DNA of 64,000 bases from Adiantum capillus-veneris (lineage: Eukaryota; Streptophyta; Polypodiopsida; Polypodiales; Pteridaceae): NCBI GenBank assembly GCA_014529385.2, contig CM043950.1:153748445-153812444 (forward strand), in the 5' to 3' direction. Shown piece by piece: positions 10,791-22,210 of this stretch (positions within the stretch are counted from its first letter, which is position 1; each line of letters opens with the position of its first letter). The notes beneath the pieces are model-generated. The model was not told the DNA's origin and made no database searches. It was given only the letters and a program-made list of their open reading frames with translations. Made by a program: the position numbers and the translations under genes.

Positions 10791-11806
10791 ATGGCTGACA
10801 ACAACACAGATGTGTTCAAGATGTTTGCTACCGAGGACAAATTGGATGGGGACAATTACCCTATGTGGGCTTACATGATGCAACATATTCTTGTGTTGAA
10901 GGGCGTCTCGAATATTGTGCAGGGCATTGATCTACGTCCTGGTTCTGAGAATGTAGGCGATGTTGAGGATGTGGCAGTTCTTGCTACAAGGATTGTTGCT
11001 ATTAGAATTGTTTTGCCTATGGCAAAACAATCTCGTTGGGATGTAAAGGATGCGTAGGCTCATGCATTGATTGCGTTGTGTGTGAAACACACCATTGTTC
11101 CTCACATTCGTTCAGCAAAATCCACAAAACAGGCTTGGGATATTTTGGCTGGTCTTTATGCAAGTCGCAATGAGGCTAAATTGCTTTGCTGCGTAAAGAG
11201 CTGGAGTCAAAGATTATGCATGAGGAAGATGATATGGACACTTTCCTTGCTGGTGTGAAGGATATCAATGAGCAACTTACTTATGAAGGTGAAGTCATTT
11301 CAGATAGTTCCCTTGTGCAGACTATTCTTGATGCCTTACCATATTCTTACCAGACTTTTGCTAGTACTTGGAGACTTATGAACCAAGGAAATCCTGAAGT
11401 TGTCAAGTTTGATGCATTATGCACATTGCTGTTGCAAGAGTCACCTCCCAAAAAAAAGGACTAGATAGCGTGCAGTTAAACAAGCTTTTATTGCTTCTCA
11501 AAGAAAGGGTGGTAAGAGAAATGCAGCCACTTCTTATGGTTCTGCTGTGAGTGGCAAAACTTTTGTTCCCAATGCTTCTGCTGTCAGCATTTCGTCTGGC
11601 AATTCTGGTGATAAGGCCAAAAAGAAGATGCGTTGCCATTATTGTAAAGCTAATGATCACTTGATCAAGCAGTGTCCTAAGTTGAAGGCCAAAGAGACTA
11701 AGAAGAAAGAGGGCGGTTCCACTGCAAATGCTGGTTCCACTACAAATGCATCCATTGTTGAGTCTTTTGTGAAAGGAGACTATGATGCTAATGTTGATGC
11801 AGAATG
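10791..11806 (+). pseudogene. Copia B gag
   Basis: Starts at ATG 10791 (MADNNTDVFKMF). An N-terminal KLDGDNYPMWAYMM block and a middle LRKELESKIMHEEDDMDTFL block are typical of copia gag. A CX2CX4HX4C knuckle, CHYCKANDHLIKQC, is at about 11635-11676. Stops occur at 11055-11057 and 11467-11469, and there is a frameshift near 11190. The stops look like CAG to TAG changes. The product would be the nucleocapsid precursor. Non-functional. Confidence 0.85.
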
Positions 11807-11849
11807 AGCTTTTAGTGTAGAGTGCACTTACAATCCTGTTGTCCATGAT

Positions 11850-13560
11850 GCATGCATGTCAGTTGCTGCAGATTCACATGTGTGGTATTTCGACAGTGGT
11901 GCTATACAAAGCACATTACCGCACATCGTGAATTGTTTACCTCTCTCGAGTCTGTCTCTCATGGCAATTCAGTCACTTGTGCCAACGTTGCATCTTATTC
12001 GATTCAGGGAGTTGGAAAGATTGTGCTTACTGCTACAAATGGTAGTTCTTTCACACTTGTTGACGCATTTATGTACCTCGGATCAAGAAGAATATTTTAT
12101 CTGTATCTGCACTTGCTAGACTTGGACTTGTAGTCAAATGTGTGGATGACAGATGCACAGTTCATGATCTTAGTTTTGGTGATGAAATTGTTGCATCTGG
12201 GCTTTTGTGCCGTGGGCTGTATAAGCTCACTTTGTATGACAAGTGTGGACAAAATTTTGCAAATGCAAGTGTAGATTCAAGGGCTATTTTAGATGCAAAA
12301 CTTTGGCATGCACATTTTGGTCATCTGAATTTTTCTAGTTTGCGGCGTTTGCAGAAATTTGATATGGTTTCTTCTTTGACGCCTCTTGAAGGACCCGTCA
12401 AACATGTTTGTGAATGCTGTATTTTGGGTAAGATGCAGCGTTTGAAGTTTCCAAAGGATGGTTCAGTCAGGGCCACATGCAAGTTGTAGCATGTGCATAG
12501 TGATGTTTGTGGGCCCATGCAAACTCTGTCCTTGGGCAATTACCTTTACTTTGTGACTTTCATTGATGATTTACTCCAAGCATGCATGGGTATTTCCGCT
12601 TAAAGCGAAGTTTGAAGTTTTTATGTGCTTCAAACAATTTCTGGCTATGGCTGAAAATGTATCGAAATGTACTATGGGAACCCTCCGTTCCGATCGAGGG
12701 GGGGAGTATATGTCTCATGAATTTAATGCATTTTTGGCTAGTCGTGGGATAAAACACCAATGTACAATGCCTTATACACCTTAGCAAAATGGTGTTGCTG
12801 AGAGGAAAAACAGGTCACTTACGAAAATGGCACGGTATGGTCAAAAGTCAAGCTTTGCCGCATTCTTTTTGGCTTGAGGCCATCATGTGTGCCACTTATG
12901 TACTTAGCAGGTGTCCTACGAAAGCTTTGTAGTCTATTACTCCATATGAAGCATGGCATGATACAAAGCCTTCTATTGAGCACATGCGTGTTTTTGGCTG
13001 TTTGGCATATGCTTTGGTGCCACAAACATAGCGCAGAAAATTGGATGATAAGGCTGTCAAATGTATTTTTGTTGGTTATAGTGTTGAAAGAAAAGATTAT
13101 AGGTGGTATCATCCGCAAACAAAGCATACTTTGGTCTCACGGGATGTAGTGTTTGTGGAAGATTCCGTTCAGCCCTTACTGTCATGTACTAGAGACAGTA
13201 TTGTAAGCTCACAGGAGGACATTTATGACACTTTGTTGCCTCTTTTCAGTGATGGAAGTTTGAATGTAAATTCCAATGAGGCAAATGTACAGCCTATGGG
13301 GGTTTCCAAAAATGTTACAGATCAGCCTATTACTGATGCAGATGTACATGATGTACTTGATGAGGAAAGGGCTGAAAATGAGCCGGCTAGAGGTATGCCA
13401 AAATGGCTGGTGCATATATTGCGTGACAGTAAATTGGATGCACCTTTGTCTAGTCGTACTCGTTCATGCTCTTGCCGTGCATCTTATGCATCAGATTGTT
13501 ATTCTTTGGCGCAGAAAATTGGATGGTTGCCATGCAATCAGAATATGATGCACTTATAGA
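11850..13560 (+). pseudogene. Copia B protease and integrase
   Basis: The protease motif VWYFDSGA is at about 11879-11902, after which the frame breaks. The integrase HHCC region (LWHAHFGHLN ... CECCILGK) runs 12300-12430. The catalytic residues lie in HSDVCGPM (about 12496), RSDRGGEY (about 12690) and GVAERKNR (about 12793). TAG stops at 12487, 12782 and 13029 and a frameshift near 12570 separate these pieces. The tail includes VKCIFVGYSVERKDYRWYHP (about 13055-13115). Dead copy. Confidence 0.85.
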
Positions 13561-15018
13561 AAATGACACATGGACTTTATGTGATTTTTCTCCTGGCAAA
13601 AAGGCCATTGGTACAAAGTGGGTTTACAAGTTGAAGCGCAAGCCGGATGGTGAGACCGATCACCATAAGGCTTGACTTGTTGCAAAGGGTTATGCATAGT
13701 AAAAATGCATAGATTATGAAGAGGCTTTTGCTCCCACTTGTCGTATGACTACTGTGCGTTTTCTATGTGCATTGGCAGGTCATTTTGGTTAGGATGTACT
13801 CAATCAGACATTATTACTGCTTTCTTGAATGGTGACAAATTTGAGGAAGTTTATGTAACACAGCCTCACGGTTTTGTCAAGACAGGACAGGAGGACAAAG
13901 TGTGCAGATGTAAGAAGGCTTTGTATGGGTTGAAGCAATCTCCTCGTGCTTGGTATGAGAAAGATGACACTCATTTGGTCAAACGAGGATTTCATAACAG
14001 TCCAATAGAAAGCACATTGTATGTAAAGCGTGAGGGTGATGTACTTCTCATTGCGGTTCTTTATGTAGATGATTTACTGATCACTGGACCAAATGAGAGA
14101 CATATTGCTGAATTTAAGGCTGATTTGAATGCTACTTTCAAGATGAAAGATTTGGGGCTGTTGCATCATTACTTTGGTATACAGTTTAAGCAGTGTGATG
14201 GTGGTATTGCCTTGTGTCAAAAAAGTTACATAGAGACATTACTATGTAAGTTTGGACTTGAGGATTGCAAACCTATTGCCACTCCCATGGAAACATGTTT
14301 AAAGTTGAGTCTACATGATGCTGAAAATCCTACTGATGTCACTCTTTACCAAATTGTTGTTGGATGCCTCATTTGTGTATGCAACACGAGGCCGGATATT
14401 CAGTTTGCAGTCTCACAGGTGAGCAGATTTATGCATAGCTCAGGGTCTAAGCATTGGCAAGCTGTCAAGAGGATTTTTTGTTACCTTAGTGGGACTTTAC
14501 ATCTTGGCTTGTTTTATCCCAAGGGGGGATCATTGCCACTAGACTTACATGCTTTTTTGGACTCAGATTGGGCTGGTTGTTTTGACACGCGAGTGTCCAC
14601 AAGCGGTTTTTGTTTGGCATGCTTGGCAGTTCATGTATATCATGGTTGAGCAAGAAGCAACGTACTCTGGCCACTTCGAGTTGTGAGGCTGAGTATAGGG
14701 CAGTCTTCACAGCTATGGTTGAGTGTGTATGGCTCAGACGCCTTATGGCTGATTTGGGTGTTGGACAGGACATTGCCGACACTATCTACACTAACAGTCA
14801 AAGCACACTGGCAGTTGCGGGGAACCCAATTTGTCATGCTTGCACAAAACACATTGAGGTGCATCCACTATGTCAGGGAGAGGCTCTCAATAGGAGAGAT
14901 CAGCTTGGCTTATGTGCCAACACAAGACAACCTTGTAGATCTTTTCACAAAGGCATTGTCTCGTGAGAAGCTTGAAGCTTTCCGCAAAGCTTTGGGCTTA
15001 CTCCCCTTTGTGGATTGA
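13500..15018 (+). pseudogene. Copia B reverse transcriptase and RNase H
   Basis: RT begins at AIGTKWVYKLKRKPDG (about 13605-13650). Stops at 13673 (TGA), 13697 (TAG), 13700 (TAA) and 13788 (TAG) break its first part. The rest is open in a 303-residue segment with TAFLNGD, ALYGLKQSPRAWY and the intact catalytic LYVDDLL (about 14059-14080). RNase H shows LDSDWAGC (about 14558) and, after a frameshift near 14620, ATSSCEAEYRA. The tail TQDNLVDLFTKALSREKL ends at 15018. The RT core is preserved, but the protein as a whole is not. Confidence 0.88.
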
Positions 15019-15083
15019 TCGTGTCCTCAGGGCATGGCACTTCCCTTTACTCATGTGCTAGCTCTCGTTCATTGCATCGCACC

Positions 15084-15319
15084 AGGGGGGATTTGTTACC
15101 ATATACATGTGGTAGTGATGTGTGTGAACACACTAGGACCGCCGGGGCATTTTTTCCCTCTTTAGGAGGTTTTCCCCCCGTGCATTGTATATACGCCCAT
15201 CACTCTAGGGCTATCTATCTTTCAATTGCACACTAAGTAATACACTCTCTATTGTGTGCCTTGAGCTTCCTTCGTCTTATCCAAGCTGTGTGCGTTTCTC
15301 TGCAACCCTAATTCCAACA
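15084..15319 (+). repeat. Polypurine tract and 3' LTR of copia B
   Basis: AGGGGGG-rich tract at 15084-15092, then a 226-base LTR TGTTACC...CCAACA. Apart from the 5' LTR's extra block and longer poly-C, the two LTRs differ at a modest number of sites, pointing to an intermediate age. Confidence 0.88.
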
Positions 15320-15324
15320 GTCTT

Positions 15325-16272
15325 TCTGCAAATATAGTACAACCCCTTCTGGCTAACAAAAAACTCTACTGAGGTCTCTCTTAACCTCCCTAAACAAATC
15401 TTCCACATTATTTTTGGATATCACACAATGCTAGGAAAACATCCCCCTTGATGGGGATCTTGACCTTAAGAATGTTTTAGCCAAGGTGATTAAAATGGCT
15501 TTCTCCAATGCACGAAAGAAGAGTCTTTTCTACATTTCACTTTCCAAAAAACCTAGGTGGTTAAAAAAGACTTACTCCGTACACCCCTTACACTTCAATG
15601 AAGAGAAGCTTTGCCTTTACATCTCATGGTTGCTTAATAACTGTACTATCGTTTCTGGTGGACTTTGTTTTAACTAATGCCTGGGCATCCCCATGGGGTT
15701 CTCATGTTCTCCGCTTATGTGTAATATTTACCTGGCCTTCTTCGAATGCAAATGGTTTCTCCAAGCCATGGAATATAGGAAGGATAAAATTTCACTGTTC
15801 GGACATACTTACATATCTCATACTAAGCATAAACAATAAAGCTTTCCTTGAGGAAATCTGCCTGATTTATCCTCACTGCCTAAGGATTAAACCTACTTCT
15901 TTACACGAGTTCATAACACCCAATGGGGCTTTTTGCACTTTGGTACAATTCCTTAACCTTTCTATCTCCCTTCATATTCCTTCTGTTGGAGGATACGACC
16001 TAAGGTATGTGTGGAAAAGAGATCTCCTTAAACTGCCACCTTTGGAGTTCATTAAGAGGAATAATAATAGGCCTCACAAAGCAGCGATTAGCACTTGTAT
16101 CAGCCTGCTGTATTTGATCATCTACTACTCTTCCAACTATCTCCTTGCCTGGGAATATATAAAACTACTAATAGGGAAATATTGTCGTAACAGCTTTAGT
16201 AGAAACCAAATAATCAACAAAATTTTACAAACTCTTACTCAGCATGACTGGCATGGGTTACACATTATCTAA
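15325..16272 (+). pseudogene. Reverse transcriptase part of Penelope-like ORF
   Basis: This continues the ORF after the copia insertion. An RT palm start-like peptide, LDITQC, a stop and ENIPLDGDLDLKN, lies at about 15410-15470. The LGIPMGFSCSPLMCNIYL block lies at about 15681-15735. The position of the catalytic YxDD reads YISH (15810-15821) and is followed by a frame change. Beyond it an open segment to the stop at 16272 includes ILSINNKAFLEEICLIYPHC, LNLSISLHIPSVGG and YDLRYVWKRDLLKLPP, which fit the region after YIDD in this RT family. Loss of both catalytic aspartates means the enzyme is inactive. A GIY-YIG endonuclease domain was not recognised downstream. Confidence 0.65.
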
Positions 16273-16286
16273 TCTCTCTAATAAGC

Positions 16287-16315
16287 TAGTAGGCCCATTC
16301 ACAATGGGCCTACTA
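16287..16315 (+). other. Perfect 13-bp hairpin after the RT stop
   Basis: TAGTAGGCCCATT (16287-16299), loop CAC, then the exact complement AATGGGCCTACTA (16303-16315). It starts 14 bases after the RT stop and ends about 40 bases before the right repeat. It is likely an RNA structure of the element's 3' end or a junction relic. Function unknown. Confidence 0.7.
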
Positions 16316-16351
16316 TCTACTCATTGTGTTTGGTGCCTGGGACAGGGCGGG

Positions 16352-16382
<31 letters not shown>

Positions 16383-16530
16383 TGTAGTACTTTAATACCC
16401 CTAACTTATTGGTCACACACTTTATAAGCTTCAGTTTGTTGAGTCTCCGCCATGGGACTTGGCCCTTCTGAAATACAAGGGATATGCCTTTAAAAAAAAA
16501 GAGGGGTGGCGGTTTTCTTCCTTGGTTAAT

Positions 16531-16651
<121 letters not shown>

Positions 16652-16900
16652 TTAATCCCTAGCTGACTTGGCACTTGGGACTCTACTGAAACCTACCTCC
16701 TATGGTCTCCACCATTGGGCATGGCCCTTCTAAAAAACATAAATGTTACATCGTGGTACTGCCTCGGGTTAACCTGGCCGTGAAAGCACTAGGATAGTCT
16801 TTTCATTACACCTTGCAGGCGGCCTCACCATCTCAACTGGGAATCTCTCCACTCATGGCAATCTGCGTGCTATGCAGTAATGACGACCTCCCTCCCTCCT

Positions 16901-16910
16901 CTATTTAAAA
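16901..16910 (+). promoter_or_regulatory. TATA-like box in right pLTR
   Basis: CTATTTAAAAGG in the same context as at 6631. Conservation between the two repeats is the only support. Confidence 0.35.
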
Positions 16911-17059
16911 GGTGAGGGCGCAACTCTGCCCTTCACCTAGCTTTGTTTGTGCTCCATTTTTTGCATGAAATAGGACTGCGTGTCTGTGTCTCCACTGCAC
17001 CGAAGTATGGAGCTCACAAAACAAGTAACACAGGTCGGCTACTTTTACTCATAAGTTTT

Positions 17060-18724
17060 TGTCATCAAATATCTAATATCTAACCAACCCAAATGATTTT
17101 CTCATATTAAATTGATCACTTAATATGGGATAATAAACGGGAACAAGGGTTAGAATATAGACATGTGCTTACGGATCTATCTCAACACGGGGCCAATGGT
17201 AAAGGGGCCCAAATGAGAGATGGTCTGTCAAAGAGCAAGGTTAACTAATGAAGCTTAAAAGACCTTAGGGTTAGCTTCATTAAAGACCTCCAATGGTTAG
17301 TGTTAAAAGTCCTTTGACCTTAAGCAAGCTAGGGCTGAGCTTGAGGTGGGAACTCGACCTAAACTTAAGCAAGCTAGGGTTGTGCTTGAGGTGGGAACCT
17401 TAAGCAAGCTAGGGTTGTGCTTGAGGTGGGAACTCAACCTAAACTTAAGCAAGCTAGGGCTATGCTTGATGTGGGAACCCAACCTAATCTTAAGAAAGCT
17501 AAGGCTGTGCTTGAGGTGGGAACCCCACCTAAGGTGCTTGTCATGCTTGATGACTAAGGTACTTGAGGTACTTGTCACATTTAATGAGAAAGTTGCTTGA
17601 GAAGCTTCCTATGCATGGGGGGTAAGATGCTTGAGTCAAAAAGAGAACCTACTCACTTAATGAGGAAGTTGCTTGAGAAACTTCCTATGCATAAAAATCT
17701 CAAAGTTAGGGAAATTCTAAAAGAGCACATGGGACACATGTCAGACTCTCACTAAGCTTAACCACATGGGAGCTTGAATGCTATTGGTTGGGCTAAAGAG
17801 GGGTCCAATGAGCTTTCACTTCCACCTAACAAATAACTAGATATTTTCAAGCTCTCTCTCTCTAAGGGGTAAGGAGGACACTTGTCAAAACAATACCCAT
17901 ATGCTTGACTGCATGTGGCATGTGATTGGATAAGGGGAGAGGGGTCCAATGAGCTTGCAATATGAACAAATTTCGCCCAAAGCAAGCTAGGGGGGTGCTA
18001 GGGGGGTATACACCATCACACACACTCATTGGCAAGACTATTCTCACTTGGTGAAAGTTGAGGAACACCACCTCCTTCTCCAAGCTTGTGAGAGTGAAAG
18101 CCTACACCAACACTCTTGGCTATGGAATGCAAATCCAACCAAGAGTCATGCTTCAATGCTTAAGCTTGCCATCTTCTCCATCTCCATTACTATGCTATTA
18201 TGTATGCTAGCAAGAAGAGTAATGATATGTGAGGAACTACTTCTTTCTTCTATGGAATGTTTCTTCTTCCTCTTCCCTATCCTCATTCCCCGCTAGCTCT
18301 CTCCACCTTCGAAGGTGTTTGAGGCCCTGGGACTGAGGCTTGGGATAGTTAATGCTTTCTTCAAGTTTATGTTATGTTATGTTTGTGATGCATGAAGCTT
18401 TCCATCTTCATTGCATCACCAAGGTCACAAGGAACTTAAAGATTGTATTGTACCAAGTCTCTCTTGATGGGAGAAACTATAATACAAATGCCTATTGGAG
18501 GGGGGACCGGCTCCATATGAATCCGGTCCTCAACTATTGTCATGTTCTCTAAACTCTCTCTCTCTTGCAAAAGTATTGTTCATGCCAAGTTAACTAAGTA
18601 CCATGTTTATGTTGCTACCATCAATTAAGTTCACCCGCTATGCTCACAAAGTAATCTCTTAAAAGTGCTTCACCTACTTTCCTAATTCCGCTACTCTCAA
18701 AGTTCATAGGCCATTTCCATTACA
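17060..18724 (+). mobile_element. Solo LTR of a gypsy family related to gypsy 1
   Basis: A 1665-base TGTCATC...ATTACA segment lies inside the right pLTR, bracketed by AGTTTT on both sides (17054-17059 and 18725-18730). Read on the opposite strand it follows the gypsy 1 LTR: shared pieces are AACAATAC, GAGGACCGGAT, GGAGCCGGTCCCCC, TTTCTCCCATCAAGAGAGAC and the terminal AATGATTTTCTCATATTAAA. No internal element sequence is present. This fits recombination between two LTRs. Confidence 0.8.
17321..17535 (+). repeat. Minisatellite in the solo LTR
   Basis: Five tandem copies of a roughly 44-46-base unit built on TTAAGCAAGCTAGGGTTGTG followed by CTTGAGGTGGGAACxC. One copy is shortened to 36 bases. 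Not seen at this copy number in the gypsy 1 LTRs. Confidence 0.8.
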
Positions 18725-20491
18725 AGTTTTTCATTTCACATTTACGTTTTTAGGGCAATATTACTGTGTTGCTTTAAAAGGCATGGCACCTTGAGTGGTT
18801 TTCACACAATATAGTAAGGTACAATGATGTTTTTTTGCGAGGCTTTAATCCAATTACTGGGATTCTGGTTGCTATCAGTTTCGCGGTATTTCTATTCTAG
18901 CTTGAGGTTTCTATATAAGTGGTTTTTTGGTATGGCTTACTACCTGCTGCCCCTTTAAATCTGGTAAAAAAAAAAGAAACTTACCTACTAGCTACTGTTC
19001 GGTAAACTGACCACTGGTTTGGCTGTAGCTTTGCCCGGTTAACGGGTACGGCTAGACGTTGTAATGGTGCTTACTAATATGATTGGAGGTTGGCCTGTTA
19101 CTGTTGCTTTTTGCATGGGTTATTGTTCTATGACTGGATAAACCTTGTTTGGATAAGTGATGGGAGCTTGAAAGGGGGTGGTGTTGTCCCACCCTCTGCA
19201 CACTGGTATTGAATATATTTTTGGATAGTTGGGCCCGGTGGCACGTTATTGCTGTATCTGAACATTTCTTTATGGTCAGGGTAAAGGGTAATACATTGCA
19301 GTTTCTGCTTGCTCATTGGCGGATGTTGTTCCCTTTGATGCTTGGCAATTGTTTTGGTTTACTACCTACCGCTGCTAAGGTTGGTTATGTGAATAGAAAG
19401 GGGTTGAACCATCGCACAATGATATTTGACATCATTTTAATCAATTGGTATGGGAAGTTGCCCTGACTGCATTCCATGACGTTACTGGTTTTGTTCCCAG
19501 ATTTTGGTTGAATTGCCTCATATAGATATTTACATGGGTAGTAGTGTTTTTTAATTATGGTGAAACAGTGCTAGGCCCTGCTGCATACAAGTGATAGAGG
19601 TTTTTTTTGGCCCAACTTCTTTCAAGTTACTGGTTGAATTTCTAAACCGTCGTGATGGAGTACTACAAGGATCCTTTTTTTTAAAAATTCACATGAGGAA
19701 TTGGAACTTTATAGCATAATTCTTTTAAATTTTTATAGTTAGACTCGTAGTCTAACTTGATTCAGCAAGGGCGCCTTGACACCTAGGTTGGCCAAAATGA
19801 TGTGTAAGGTAAATAACATGCAAACTGGTGAATTTGGGTACCATGGTGGGCCTAAACTATACCCAACTTAAAACAAACATTGAACTAGCCTATGGCTGGA
19901 TTGGAACTATAAAAGGAAATTTTTTATATAAAAGAAAACTTCTTTCATAAACTTCATATAATGATGCTTTCATTGATCTAGGAAGATAAACTGTGATAAT
20001 AAAATTGGGGGGATTCAGACACTTGGATCAGAATAATATATAATTCTTTTCTGCTTAAAAACTTTGGGTTCTTTTAGAAAAACATTTGTCTACATAATTA
20101 CTATGGACTTAGCTTGTAAAGTTTAAAAAAAGGTTTGTAAGATGGACATGGATAACAACTGGTATAGTCCATTGATACCTGTAAAACACATCCAACGCTA
20201 ACATATTTGCTGTCTTGTTTGGATGGATGTAGGTAAGGACTCTATCTTATCTTGGAAGGTTTTTTTTTTTCGCTTTGGCAAGCTGTCCTACACTGGATTA
20301 CACATTCACTTACTGCTTGGGAAGTTTTTCTGTTATTTGTATACTGGAATGAAGCCTCATTTTTACAAACATTGTACAAAAATAATTCTAAGACTGAGTT
20401 GGTTTTGTACTTATCATTTCCTTTTTTCTAAAGCCAGCTGTCTTTTGAATGTAAAAAGTTCAATTATGTCATATTATTTATGGTAAAACAG

Positions 20492-20560
<69 letters not shown>
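20492..20560. repeat. CA microsatellite
   Basis: About 34 uninterrupted CA units. Confidence 0.95.
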
Positions 20561-20564
<4 letters not shown>

Positions 20565-20777
20565 GGAGCCGCCTCCACACCCCTTGCATGGTCCCCGCCA
20601 CCAGTGGGCATATGAAGTTAATCAAGCTTTTCGATACCTAGGCTAATTTTCTTTGAAGCTCTTTTGTAACCTTACGAGGTGGTTCACATGCAGGATCATG
20701 ACCCCTAGTTCTTAGTGTAAATGTGTGTGCCCCAATATAGGATACATCACAGAGCGAGGATATCAAGCCTATGCTTC

Positions 20778-20779
<2 letters not shown>

Positions 20780-20856
<77 letters not shown>
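20780..20856. repeat. GA microsatellite
   Basis: About 38 uninterrupted GA units. Confidence 0.95.
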
Positions 20857-20857
<1 letters not shown>

Positions 20858-21694
20858 ACATTGCCACTTCCCTAATATCTCTCGTTGACTGATGTATGAG
20901 ATACACTCCATTTGGAAAATTGGCCAAAATCAACAGAGAGAGCCGCCTTCAGTCCGTGAGAGGAAGGGGATGAGGACTACTGACACCTGTCTCTCCCTAC
21001 CTACGCATTGCTGCTAAAATCAATAGAGAGTTGCCTTCAGCTTGTGCGAGAAAGGGGAAAGGGGGGGGGGGGGGTTGGTGATGCCTACCTACCTAAGAAG
21101 GCCTAGACCTTTGCAAACACTTAGGCATGTGTCACATACATTTTCCCGAGTGTGCGTGTGCATGACACGACAAAAGCTGATTGGCTTACTGTTGTGTCTA
21201 GCTCTGGGCGAAGTGAGGTGACCTAGACCCCTCATCCATCCTCGGTAGACTGCGGATAGAAAGAAAAGTAGAGGCGAGAATGGATTCTGTTGGATTCACT
21301 CATGCGCCTTCTGCTTACTACGCTGCAACATGTCTAGATGGCATACCTTGTTTCACTACAGATTAGGCCAAAAAAAAAAAACTCTCCATGTTCGGTCATC
21401 GTGTGACAAAGCAAGCGTCCAGTCAACCACTTTTTTGCAATGTCTGCCACCTGTGTGTGACATGGGCCTTGACCCCCCCTCCTCCCCCAAACCCACCCCA
21501 CCCCTCGTTTATAAAGAACACGGGATGGAGTGAAGGGATCAACGATGGGCATTCAATCCACTGTTGATCAGATCTGCATGGGGTAAAAATATGGGTGGCC
21601 ACCGTCGCGCACGCTGCTCGAGCCCTCAAATCTGCTTCGCCAAACTCCTACGCCTTATCGAACCCATCTATCACGCATCCGTTTAGGGATTGCG

Positions 21695-21695
<1 letters not shown>

Positions 21696-21761
<66 letters not shown>
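21696..21761. repeat. 66-base poly-C tract
   Basis: Uninterrupted C run. The length may be imprecise because such tracts are hard to sequence. It is able to form quadruplex or i-motif structures in principle. Confidence 0.9.
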
Positions 21762-21763
<2 letters not shown>

Positions 21764-22084
21764 TTCCTTCTCGTGGATCCACTCGTCCAAAGCCCCTCCG
21801 CCCCGCCAAAAAGACGCCCTACCGTTGATCCCTCGACTCCCACCCCGTGTTATTCATAAATGAGACACCTCGGTCCCCACCCCTCAGCACTAAAGGACAT
21901 GGAGCATTAAATGAAGGTCCGGCCATAGGATCGACGGCGTGAGAGGGGAAACACGGACATGGAGAGATCGCGGACCGTCAGATCGCCGAAAAGTAAACTC
22001 AGACAAAAAAAATAAACTCGGACAAAAACTGCATGGGGAACGAATTTATTTATCATGCTTAAGTCTCCCAATGTGGTCACAATG

Positions 22085-22150
22085 TACGTGCAGGCGAGGT
22101 GGACATGGCATAAGCCTCGCATGTGGGAGGTTGCGGGTTCGAATTGCGGA
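22085..22150 (+). other. tRNA-like (SINE-like) segment
   Basis: GTGCAGGCGAGGTGGACATG followed by GCATAAGCCTCGCATGTGGG and AGGTTGCGGGTTCGAATTGC resembles the last two thirds of a tRNA. A pol III B box, GGTTCGAATTG (22136-22146), is preceded by an anticodon-arm-like stem. It lacks a clean acceptor stem, so it is more likely a SINE head than a working tRNA. Inference from motif. Confidence 0.4.
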
Positions 22151-22210
22151 GGTGCATGGGGGGGGCACACTTATTTGTAAACCACGATCAACGGCATCCA
22201 CACGGGATCA

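Larger units (their letters stand above)
10249..15319 (+). mobile_element. Copia B: full-length but decayed Ty1/copia element
   Basis: It is bounded by short LTRs (10249-10510 and 15094-15319), both starting TGTTACCATATACATG and ending with CA. A tRNA-Met primer site follows the first and a G-rich tract precedes the second. The flanking 5-mers GACTT (10244-10248) and GTCTT (15320-15324) match at four of five positions, consistent with an aged target duplication. The internal order gag-PR-IN-RT-RH is copia. It interrupts the Penelope-like ORF, which resumes on the other side. Confidence 0.92.
19447..22084 (+). other. Non-coding interval before the PPR gene
   Basis: AT-rich to about 20490, with no frame that resembles a protein. 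It holds a CA tract (20492-20560), a GA tract (20780-20856), a G run (21061-21074) and a 66-base C run (21696-21761). A loose duplication (AAAATCAACAGAGAGAGCCG near 20928 and AAAATCAATAGAGAGTTGCC near 21016) is also present. Confidence 0.6.

Noticed and set aside
22085-22150. A functional tRNA gene
   Set aside because: The B box is good but no acceptor stem or full cloverleaf could be drawn.
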